DNA of 64,000 bases from Xenopus tropicalis (Eukaryota; Chordata; Amphibia; Anura; Pipidae): NCBI RefSeq assembly GCF_000004195.4, contig NC_030685.2, positions 53,892,016 through 53,956,015 on the forward strand, written 5' to 3'. Below are positions 36,903-49,000 of the stretch, piece after piece. A program made the position numbers and the translations under genes. The notes beneath the pieces were generated by a model. That model worked only from the letters and a program-made list of their open reading frames with translations, did no database searches and was not told the origin of the DNA. Position 1 is the first letter of the stretch. Each line of letters starts with the position of its first letter.

Positions 36903-37080
36903 TTATGGACTGTTTTCCTGACAAGTTTTGGGCCTAAAAGGAACATCGGGTACGGGGAATCTAAGTTTCTTTAGCAGAGTATAAGATGGCTGGGGCATCT
37001 GCTTTAAGATTCCTTGTTGGCCTTCCTTTAGACTGACATCTTTGTTGACTTTTGTGAGAATTGCCAAAATATCTTCACCC
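36903..37080 (-). CDS. casp10: casp10 last coding exon (small-subunit C-terminus)
   Basis: Acceptor tcttttacag; the first G completes an AG|G arginine codon, then [14 protein letters not shown] and [14 protein letters not shown]. The stop is at 36903-36905. The last 15 or so residues after FPVPDV are longer than in usual caspase-8 or -10 ends. Confidence 0.9.
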
Positions 37081-40000
37081 CTGTAAAAGAATAAGCAGAT
37101 CATAACTCATCTGACTGATTATTTGTGAAGGAATAAAAAGAAAAGACAAATGTACCACATTTTAAGCTACAAAGACATTTTACACAGAGCAGAAATCACG
37201 TGGTTAGATTGTAAGCTCTACGGGGCAGGGACCTCCTTCATACTGTGTCTCAAACCACATGGTTAATTGTCCTGGCACAGAGCACTGAATAATTATGCCT
37301 AGTTTTAGGGACTCCATTGTAATCATAACTCACATTGCATGATATATTTATTCATGGGCATACATATTCAGCAAAGGCTTCAGAATCAGGGGGGCACACC
37401 ACCCTTAGAGTTTAACCCCCCAACTCTTTTCAAATTTGCAGCAGTGTGGCTTCTGGTGGCCAGAGAGTTGTGTGGCAAATGTTACATTGTCACATAGTTT
37501 GTCTAACAAGCACATCCCATGAAAGAGAGCATTTTACTGCAGTTACAATTGGGCACTTTTGTCAAAGCATTATGCTTATTACTTCAAGTTCAAAGTGTGC
37601 AATTACAGTATTACTCAATATGAGGTGAGCTTTGTAGGAAGACAACTTGACAGGCTTTGTTTAGAACAGCTCACAATCAGTGTCAGACTTGCCCACCAGC
37701 ATACCAGGAAAACTCCCGGTGAGCCCAGGTGTCAGTGGGCCCTCCTGCTCCAAACCATTTGGCCTACTTCATGGTCATTCCCTATTTCTGAATGGGAACA
37801 AAGAGGGGGGTTCCTGTCCGACACTGCTCGCAATCCATGTTACAGGAAAACTATTATAATGCAGGGGCAACAAGCATACAGACTATCACAATATGTTATC
37901 TATCCTGCAGGCCCTCTGGCCACCAGTGATTATTAACTGCTGTACTGCTGATTGCTAAAAAATGACAAAAGAAGAGAAAGGGGATGAAAAAAAAGGAGAT
38001 AAAAAGTCAAACAAAAGGGGGGAATAGGGGGATACTAAGAGAATATACAACATAAAGAAAAGCACAGAGAACAAAATACAGAAATTGGGAATAAATGAAT
38101 AGAAAAAAAAACACAGAAAGGAAGGGGGAAAGCAAAGGAACAAATAATGCAAAACAAAAAGGAAAAGAAGGGGAGAGGAGTATAGGAACTTGATTGCTCT
38201 ATTCTATTATCTGTTCTAAGTGGCAGATTACAATTCAAATAAACTTTTTTCACAAATGTCTTAAATTTAATTAATAGTGTAAACTGAAGTCCACGCAAGA
38301 AAAGTTGCTAAAAATCAGAATTTTTCAACTTGTCGCATGAAAACTGCAACTTTTTACATCGTCCCACAAACAATCAGCTTCAAAGATCCAAAACCTTTAA
38401 AATTTTGAAGCAAACAAAAAAGTGAGGGTAAGGAAATGGGGGGAAAAAAAAAAAAAGGCAAAGGAAAAGTATAGAAAAACAGGAGTCAAATATAAAAACA
38501 TAGAAGGTAAATAAGAGGGAAGCATGGAAGAAAAATTCAAGGTGAGTAGGATATTGCATATTTTATATACAACTATAATGTATGGTTCTCCCTCTTACAA
38601 GTTAGAGGACATCTGGGGGTACCAGTACCAACTGCCTTTCACTGTATATAAAATATAAAAGTACCAGTATCCATTAGCACTAACCATAATATGCTTGGGA
38701 TGCCTATACCTACTACCTTTTGCTTAACAAACACTGCATCTCATTGTATGATTAATGTGCTAGGGTGTCAGTATCCTCTGCTTCTCAAAGTATATATAAT
38801 TTGCTTGGGGTGTCAGTATGTGTATATTAGAGACAATGTATTTGTATCACTGACATATATTCAGTAAGCAGAATCCAAGACCATCTGGCTTTCATGGACA
38901 AACACTGATTATTAAAGGAGTTGTTCACCTTCGAGTTAACTTTGAGTATGATGTAAAGAGTAATATTCTGAGACAGTTTGCAATTGGTCTTCATTTTTTA
39001 TTATTTGTCGTTTTTTTAGGTATTTCATTTTTTGTTTAGCAGCTTTCCAGTTTGGAGTTTCAGCAGCTACCTGGTTGCTAGGGCCCAGTTTACCTTAGAG
39101 ACCAGGGAGTGGTTTAAATAAGAGACAGATATATAAATAGACGAGGGCCTGAATAGAAAAATAAGTTATGAAAAGTAACAATAACAATAAAACTGTAGCC
39201 TCACACAACAATCCTTTTCTGGCTGCCGGGGTCAGTGACCCCCATTTGAAAGCTGCAATGAGTTAGAAAAAGAAGGCAAATAACTCATAAACTGTAACAA
39301 AGAAATAATGAAGACCAATTGAAAAGTTGCTTAGAGTTGGCCATTCTACAACATACCAAAAGTTAACTTAAAGGTGAACCACCCCTTTAGCTTTGTGTGC
39401 AAAACCTTCTTGTCAGCAAAGAAAATTCCACAAACGATGAAACTGAAGAGTGATTTAAGCCATTTCCATCTCCAAATACTTTCTCCTCTTATACTAGAGG
39501 CACACAGGACAGTTTCTCCGCTGAAGGAGGCAGTAAAACCACCCAATGTGCCATTAACCTTAATCACAACTTATTTGCTAGATGTGATAGTAGTGAATGA
39601 AATGTGGTTTATAATACTAACCTTGGAACCAATTCAACAAGGTTCTTGCAAAGGGCCTGAATGTACCATGAGCCTTCTCTTGTGTGGCGGTATGCAGCAT
39701 AACCATCAACTGTAGACATCCCTAGTAGAAAATCAGCATCCTTTGGAACATTCACAACATATTTTTTGTTTTCTTCAGGAACTATTGCATCAGCTTCTAC
39801 TTTAGATGAAGGGTGTGTGAATTTTCCTTGGCATGCTTGAATAAAAAACAGCTTTGGTTTTAGAACCAAAGATGTGCAGCTTATAGCTGTGAAATAGGAC
39901 ATAATTTCACGAATAGATACTTCTTTATCATCACTCCCCATAACTGTCCCTGATTCCCCATGTGTCAAGATACAGCACACAAAACAGTCTCTTTCACTGT

Positions 40001-43000
40001 GATCTCTGGATTTGAACCTCTTTAAGCAATCGCGAATCTGTTCAGACATCAAATTTTCAAAAATGTCCACTTCCAATCCAAGCCATGAAAAGACATCACT
40101 CAGAGCACCTGGAATGTGTAAGAAACAGTAGACATATTTAAATATATAATAATTAAATATATATCGATTACAAAGAAATATCCATTCTTAGTTCTGCAAG
40201 CCAGCCAATAATACTTTAGCATGAAGCAAAGTGAGTAGTCTCATATCACACTGATGAGTATCAGCAATGTCACCCTAAGAAATAATTCCAATTTCATTTC
40301 TATTGCATTTGTTAAGCAAAATTAACTTCACATACTATATAAATGATATAAATCTTTCATTTCATTCAGTCTTGGGAATATACAATTACAGCAAGCAGGC
40401 AGCTGCCATTTTGTGGGCACTGTTATTAAGGCAAGCTTTGTATCACCCCAAAATCTTGTGTATGTGACAGAATGGGGGACCTGATGCCCTTGCCCATGCA
40501 CTGGCCAGTGCCAGATTTCTGCTGGGGGCACCCCGAGGCCGCCCCCATTCTGTGCCCCCCACCCCCCTGCTCGCATGCGTGAATACACCCCTTCCCCGTA
40601 AGTGCACATGCGCATGCGCCAACTTTAGAAGTCCCATACGGAGAAGTGGGGAGAGGTCCCCATTGCTCCGTATGGGGACAAAATGAACAAATTTTGCTGT
40701 GGCGGGGCGGCATGCCACCCCTAAGTTTGTGCCGCCCTAGGCCCGGGCCTTTATGGCATCGCCACAAATCTGGGCCTGGCACTGGATACAAAATTAGATA
40801 GTGAGAAGGTAGGGAGAATGTGAGTGCTGAATGGAAAATTTAAGTAATTGTCTGCCCCACCTCAATGCCTCAAGGCAGTATATGATTGACAACTGGGATT
40901 TGTAAATGCATTTATAATGAGTTTGAATGTGTTAATATAAAAATGAATTTTGGTTTCATGTTTAATATGAAAAGGACTTTTATTAAACAGTGTTTCATGT
41001 CTGGGTGACAGGTCCCCTTTAATATCAATCATTTATCTAGTATTAACATATTCCACACAGCTTTACAGCAATTATACAACATTCGCATCGGTTTTTGTAG
41101 ATAAGTATGTACGTGTCACCTGGTGCAGAAATTCTCCATACTTTATGAAATATTTTCAATACAGCATGAAAATTTCTTGACATTGAATTTTCAAAAAAAC
41201 ACATTGGCCCAGTTAAATTGTGATGGTAGTGCATGTTTTAGTTCACAGCAGTGACATATTTTCAGCTGAGTTATGAACAGCAAAATTCAATTCGATCAAA
41301 ATAATGTTTAGCTTGATGTTTGTAACAGGAAAGTAAATTATTTAACTGGACATGATCACTTAATCAAGTGGGCTTCATTTAGCACTTTGTGGCCAGTTTG
41401 GAAGTAAAACAATAGCTGAATTTTAGCAAACTCTAAATTATACTGTAGTTGAATACATTGTGTAAACATGGTGTTCCTCTTTATAAACAAATCTTTTACA
41501 GATTCATATTCATTATTACATCTAAAAATATATAGAAATTATATACAGAGTTTTACTTTACCAGCATCTTTGTCTGAGCCTTCTCTACGGTTTCCTTTCA
41601 TGAAAACTGAATTATCAATAATCAAGCAATAACCTCGATGTTTGTGATTCATGTCATAAAATTCCTTTTAGAAATGAAATGAAGAAGATCAATAGATGCA
41701 TCATTTTATTAGTAGTACTCTTAAGATTACAGGTGTCAGAATTGATGTCTAATGAAAAAATACATACATAAAAAAATTTCGCCGCACTACCCGCGTCACA
41801 TATTTTTGTCCCTCCTTCTCTTAATGAAATGTTGGGAGGTATGTGTTAGCTATATGTAAAATATGGATATACAATAGCAATATTGCATGGATCTGTACGC
41901 AGGAGTGTGGGGCCAAAGAAGTTTCAGATTGGCTCTTCACCCCATACATGCTTCCTATTAGTTGACCGGGTTTTTAATTTTCTCATTGGATTGAATCAGC
42001 AAAACTGCTTTAAACTGGGAAGATATTCATTGACAATAATACAAAGTGACTGGAAACTTATCAAGTTATGAAATATCTGTTTGGTTACCATAAGGCTTTT
42101 TTATATTATCATGGCTACAGTTTTATAGTTCTCGCTACTTTTAATCACTGATATTTCTATTCAGGTCCTCTCCTATAATTATATAAGTCTCTCATTCAAG
42201 GTAATTTGAACCGTAGCAACTGCTGAAATTCCAAACTGGAGAGTTGCTGAACAAAAAGTGAAAGACAAATAATAAAAAATAAAGACCAGTTGACAATTGT
42301 CACAGGATATTACTCTCTACATCCTACTAACATTTAAATCAATGGCAAACAACCCTTTAAACTGGTGGTTTATTAAGTGGTGAGTATTTTCTGAAGCAAT
42401 TTTACGAGATGTTATATATGGAAAACAACACACATATTAAAACACATTCAGTCACACATAAACCAAGTTTGTCATAGAATTGCTTTTATTCAGAAATGTA
42501 AAGCAAGCTGAGCATATATGGATAGTGGTTTAGAAAGGCGTTCATGTATCCCTATAAATTGACACTCAGTTAAGGTATGTTCTCCTTCTGTTTTACATTC
42601 TTTACATTCTTCACCTGTACCCAACAAATGAAGAAATAGAAAACAGACAAACCTCTTTGTTTGCTTGTGGTGTCATTTCAGAATTCAGTCTGAGATCAGA
42701 GAGCTGATGGTTAATGTTTCCTGATTTATCATCTGTAAATCAGAGAGTTTCTAAATAAGAAGCTTTGTAACACAAAGTAGTTGTTACATACATGTACTAA
42801 TTATAATCTTACAGAGAAAGTTATGCATGTGAACATGAATCCTTGAATCATAATGCCTAAAAGTTCCCTGCTTGCTTGCTTACTACAGCTGCATTGTGCC
42901 ACTGAGTAAGCAAGCACAGCAGTTTGCAGTGACTAGGCATCACATTTAAAAAAAAAAACAGGTCAAAATTAAAAAGTACACGTTTTATTGGGCAGACCAG

Positions 43001-46000
43001 CCATAATATGTTTTCCCACAGAGCTGCAAATATGGCATTGAAATTTGACTCAGAATAACAGAATAACCACACTCTAGGGCTGCCCCCACTAAGAGGGCTG
43101 TGTGGACCCAGCCAGAAGGCCAGTTAGAGGTATGAAGGAAAATTATAGTAATATTTGGGGTAAACAATTATTTGCTGTCCTTGCTGTTCTTTGATCTATA
43201 TTTGAATGGCTGCTGTCACATACCTCGTTATCAGCTAAAGGGGAGACCAAATGTTGGACCTCAAAAAGAGTCTAGATTCCACATAGACTGTAAACAATTG
43301 CCTTTAGAGGCACAGCAAACCAATCCCTCTGTGGTGATGTAGCTAGCTCCTAACTGCATGCCTCCCAACTGTCCTGATTTTCACGGGACAGTCCTTCTTT
43401 TAACAGCTCAACCCGCAGTCCCGGATTCTTACTGAAAAGTCCTTTATTTCCCTTTGACATCCTGAACTGAACGCTAAAAAAAATTTAAACTTAATTAAAA
43501 AGTAGCTTTTGGCAGAGAGCCCAGAAATCTTAACAAGCTTCACCTGCACATAGATACAATGTTTCTCACATTTAATTAAATAAGTGGGCTTTTGGCAGAG
43601 AGCCCAGAAAGTTAACAAGCCTCACCTGCACTTAGATACAATTGTAACTAATAAGCTAAACAATGTCTCAAACTTGAAATAACCTGCCAAATTTAGTAAA
43701 ATGGGAGTGGTTTTTAGGGCGTGTTGTCGCAAAAATGGGAGTAGTCCAATTTCTTCCCTTTTTGTCCCTCTTTCCAATTTTTCAAACCTCTTACCGTCAC
43801 TTGAACTCAGTGTGCATTGAAAATAATTCATTATTTTGCTCATTTCTAATGGTTGCACACTTATAGGTGAATTGAGGAATTAGATTTACTATACAGGAGA
43901 GACCACAGCAGATTTAGAAAATTATGCATTATCATCATTATCCTTTATATACAAATTCCACCAGTGTATTATCACATGCTGTACAAAGAATATCAAATCA
44001 TTTAATCATTGCTCACCTTCCTTTTCTGCTTCTTCGTGGATCTTTCCAGTATGCTCTATTAGACTCTCCGTTCCTTCGGTGACAGTAAAATACATTTTTT
44101 ACAATGGAAAATAATTATTGAGTTGACAGACCTGCGCTATATTTAGAAAACAATACATACCCCCCCAACTCTCCCGCTTTCCGCAGAACTGTCCCGGATA
44201 GTTCAATTAATGTCCCGCATTTCTGTAATAGATTACGGAAATGCGGGACATTATTGAACTATCCAGGACAGCGGGAGGCGCTGGCTGGAACAGGGCGTTC
44301 CTTCTTCTTCAGCGGTTCCTCTCCGTATGCGGCTACTTGCGCGGCGGCGACAGGCCGTTTTATAAGGTTGCACCCCGTGCGTATTGACATCACACGTACG
44401 CACGGGGTGCAACCTTATAAAAGGGCCCGTCGCCACCGTATAAGAAGCTGCATAAGGAGAGAAACCGCTAAAGAAGAAGGAGCGTGTATGGGGAGGCACT
44501 GTGTATGGGGGGTACTGTCTCAATTGGGGGCACTTACTATGGGGGTGTTGTGTATGGGGGGTACTGTAGGGGGCACTTTCTGTGGGGGGGTACTGTCTAT
44601 GGGGGCACTTTCTATGGGGGGTACAGTCTATGGGGGAACTTTCTATGGGGGGTACAGTCTATGGGGAAACTTTCTATGGGGGGTACTGTCTATGAGGGGT
44701 ACTGTGTATAGGGGCTACTGTGTATGGGGGTTACTGTGTATGTGGGGTACTGTCTATTGGGCCATTGAGGGCACTGTGTATGGGGGGGCAAAATTGGTAC
44801 ATAGTTATAACTCACTTATAACTGACTGCCTTCTCTCTATATATGTATGAGGGTATAGCACAATTTGCGTTTGATCCCACCATTTCAACTATATAAAAGG
44901 AGTATTTTTTATTTTTTTTTAAATGGACGGGGTGTGGTAATTGGGGCGTGGCCACAAAAGTCGGCGTGGTCAAAAAAATTTGCCGCGGTGCACGTTCCAA
45001 ATCTTTTTGTCCTTCTTTTCATTTTTCAAATGTTGGGAGGGATGACAATACAAAGATATAGATTCTGATCTTAAGCCCAGCTTGTCACACCAAAACCTCT
45101 ACTTTTTAAAATAGCTGTTTTGTTGCACAGTAAATATAAAAAAAGTTGCATAAAAAAAATATCCAAGTATAAGTATATGGCCCCTTTAGTATCACCATTA
45201 AGTTAATTAGAGGAGTATAATTTGCCAATCATTTTTGCAGTGAAATAACACATGATCCAATTAATCAGCCAATACTTTGCACAGAAATTGCCTATTTACA
45301 GAGAAAATCTTTTGAATGGTTTACAATGGTTTTTGAGCAGTAACCAGGGCAGCTAGTTAAGGTGTGGTAGACTAAAAACATCAAAAAGTCCACCGCTGTA
45401 AAATAATTATAGAAGGTATGCTAAGCTGCTGTACTGTGCTGCCCATAAATTCACAACAATCACATGCAGATTACTTTGATCTTGTTAGATCTCATCAGCA
45501 CATTTATGGGAGTATGGCTTATGAGGTGAAGCACCAGGATGTACTTGAGCATCATGTGAAATGGGCTATAAGGAGTCAAACAGATTTTTATCATTCCTTA
45601 AATATGAGTATGTATTCTATTATCCAGAATTCTTGGGATAATGCTTCTGGATTGCTTCCGGATAATTGTTTTAAATAAACCCAAAAGGATTGTGTTGACA
45701 CTAATATGGATTTATACAACTTCGTTAGAATCAAGTACAATAAAATGGCCTTTCTGGAATTTTAAGTTTTCTGGATATCAGGTTTCAGGACAAGAAATTC
45801 CATAACGGTAGTGTAGCATACAGTAACTTGGCCATGTTAACAGCACATTTGCTATTTAGCTCCTGACTACACCATAGGAAGGTACAATACATGTTCAACA
45901 GCAGCCTCTAAATGCATGTTCAACAGCAGCCACAAATTGGTTAAAATATGACTAAATATTAGCAGACATATAGCATATAAAACCTACCTTTATCCCATAA

Positions 46001-49000
46001 TTCACTGTCTTTGCTTGAAACCTGTTTTGTAAGCAAAAACAGGGTTAATAAAGAAGCCCAATCACATGATAATAAATAGAAAGTAGACATGAACAGTAAA
46101 AATAAATTATAAAAAGTAACAATAACAATAAAACTGTAGCCTCACAGAGCAACTGTTTTTTGGGTGCTGGGGTCTGCAACCCCCATTTGAAATCTGCAAA
46201 GAGTTTAAAGAAAGAGACAAATAATTAAAAAACTATAAGAAATAAATAATGAAGACCATTGGGTTAAGAGAAGCCCACATAATAAATAATATTTTGCCCA
46301 GAAAATACCCCTGGTGATCACTATGCCAGTGTCCCAGCTAGCTCATTATGCACATGCGTGTCACATAGGATCAGCCAATTACTCACCTGTTCTTATGTCA
46401 CATGCACAAGTGCATAATGTGCTAACTGGGACATTCCTCATTATGCACATGTGTGGTTCTCAACATGGCGGCATAACGCTTCCTAGGGACAATATTTGGC
46501 CAAAATAGTATTGCTTCCCCAAACCGGAATGCAGGCTCTACTAACCCACATGTTGGGCGGGGAATATATTTTGCAATGATAGTTGCCCTGTAAGTGAGCT
46601 GCATGAAAGCTCCAAGTTACAACATCATATCTCCCACAAACCCTCGTGTACCAAGATCAAACAACCTAAAATGAATTTGAGGGTATACTGAGCTGTGTAA
46701 TGCCCAATATACGTGGATTTAATCAACAGCATATAAAGACCCCACAATGAAAATAAAGCTTATGTATTTTCACAGTTAACAGATAAGCACCTTGACACAT
46801 TAGGGTTGACTCACTAAAGTGCAATAAGCGTTATTGCATGCTTTTTTGCGTTAAAATAGACGCAAAAAAAATGCGCGATTATCGCATGCGTTAAGTCACA
46901 TATTGCGTGCCTTAAATAGCATGCAACCAAATGCGTTTATTTTAACACATTGCGTTTATTAGCGAATAAAAAGAATAGTAACGCATGATTCACAAACACT
47001 TAGACGTGCTAAATATCGCATTAATCTGTGCGAAAATTAACACCTACTTGGGGCAGGCGGTAATTATAGAAAAGTACAGTTCATGAGCTTTTGGCAACAC
47101 AATATGGACTTTGCAGTGTGATTTATTCAAGTATGTGTTGGCCCTAGAGTGATGCAGCCTCCAGTTTGCAGGGAAATGGTCATTTTCAGAACAGTAGTTT
47201 TCCGAAAGTATTGGCGTGTATGGCTAATATGGCATGCGGCGACAGTTTGTGCAGTTTGTCTTTGCGACTTAAATAACGCAAACAGCATTGTGTCTAAATT
47301 AACGCAAGTATCCTTTTAGTGAATCATGTGTTAAGACGCGAAAAATAAGACGTGATAAAATTTTAAACGCATGCTATAAATAGCACTAGTTTTAACGCAC
47401 CTTAGTGAATCAACCCTATTGTGTCTTAAGAGCCTGAAAAAGTATGAGGACCCCTCCCCCCAAAATATGTGAGTGTATATGTGTGAGTATATATGTGATT
47501 TTATATATGTGAGTGTGTGTAAATATGTGTGAGTGTATGTGTATGTAAGATTTTGGATTTCCCCTTCAGCTGCGGGTTCGGGGCCCTGAGCACCCAGACC
47601 AATCTGGGACCCCGGTGAGCTTTTTTGAGTTGGCTTAACTTGTGTGACCTCTGGTTTATCGTAGCACTGGCGAATGGTTCGGGGTTTATACACCCGGGCC
47701 ACTACCATTCATTTGGTACAGGTGATTTTCCCTCTGGAGTGCACATTAATGATACTTTAGTTTATTTTTACGTAGTTATAGTCATTCAGGTTCATTTCTT
47801 TGTTATAGTATTTGAGTTTAGTAACTGGTTTCTATAATCAATATTTAATTTGCTCATTAGTCATGTCGGGTCCCTTTTCTACTAATTCTCAAGCAGGTGC
47901 TGACTCGGTGTTAATTAACTATAAGCAGAGCGCGAACAAGCGCCGCGAACGATTGCAAGATGCTTTTTCTGGACGTTTAAATGAATTAAGTGTGGATTTA
48001 CCTTTAGATCTAAGATTTCGGAGTTTAGAGAAGTTATCCCTTAAAGAGATGAATCTCTGGTGGGATATAGCTTCTCTTGAGAAGTATATTGAATTGAATG
48101 TAATACCGCGTGGCTTGCGCATTCGCAAAGCGCCTTCTTTTGCCATTAATGAATCCGAATTTATGGATAGATTAAATTTAGTCCTATCGGACTGTTCCTT
48201 CAGGCTGATGAGTTTATTAATTGAGCATAAAAGGAATGACCTTGTGTCAATTAAAAAATCCTTAACTGATACTTATGAATTGCTCACTAAAATTCACCAC
48301 TCAGAGGAGTTTTCTGATTTAAATACTAACTTAAAAATTTAATTAAAAAAGGCTGAGGATATGGTCCTTTTGCGCAAAATTAAGAAATTAGATAGAGATA
48401 AACAAGATTATGTTGAAGGAAGGGTGTATACTATGACTCAGTGGGGATTTAGAAAGCGGAGTGAGTCGCATAAGACAATTTTGAAGAAGCCGCTGCCCCA
48501 AAAATACGTCAGGTTTACAAGTACTGATGATGAATCCTGTATGGGGAATGAGAGTACTTCCTTCTGCTCCTCTGTGTCCTCTGCTTCTTTACAGCGCGAT
48601 CGTGAGTCAAGGGCCATTGATTCATTCAATGATGTTCGTCCCCCCCCCAAGACAGTCTACTGGGTTTGGTGGACGAAGTAGCGCTGGAGTTAAGATGTCT
48701 TCCTCTGGGCGAGATGCTGAAAGGAAGAATACGTTACAGCGTAGATGCCCCACTGACACTAGTGATCGTAGTGATTGAGGCAGAGAGGATGGTCAACTTT
48801 TTTCCGATCAAGCGACTCGCTCCAATTATCGCCTACGAGACCGGAGGGGCAACCAGAGACCTATGTTTTAAATCTCTCCAGCAAGATATTAACGAGCACG
48901 CAGCTTTCACTATTGGCGAGGGGTTTATCTTTCTCTCCCTCAAGAGACTTTAATGTACTAGATACTTTGATTGATGTGAACCGGTTTGTTCGTAAGTTGA

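Larger units (their letters stand above)
37081..39621 (-). other. casp10 intron
   Basis: It contains an L2-like 3' UTR fragment at 37203-37290, an A-rich stretch at 37960-38170 and a MITE at 38912-39389. No exon was seen. Confidence 0.65.
40109..44016 (-). other. casp10 introns between linker and catalytic exons
   Basis: Apart from the exons listed, these contain a GC-rich hAT-like repeat at about 40490-40790, an inverted MITE fragment at 40800-41022, and unique-looking DNA. No RNA gene was seen. Confidence 0.6.
44160..45043. mobile_element. GC-rich non-autonomous element with cccaactctccc ... gttgggaggga ends
   Basis: The left end is ccccccaactctcccgc and the right end is the loose inverse tgttgggaggga. 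Inside, 44298-44484 is an imperfect palindrome with TATAAAAGGG. It is followed by a tandem array of tactgtctatgggggcactt-like units at about 44490-44790. Long open frames here are repeat artefacts. Family relatives end at about 34150 (gttgggaggtatg) and 41840. Confidence 0.65.

Noticed and set aside
44254..44850. 198-codon open frame and its shorter neighbour
   Set aside because: Mostly Gly/Leu/Tyr repeats from the tandem array in a mobile element.
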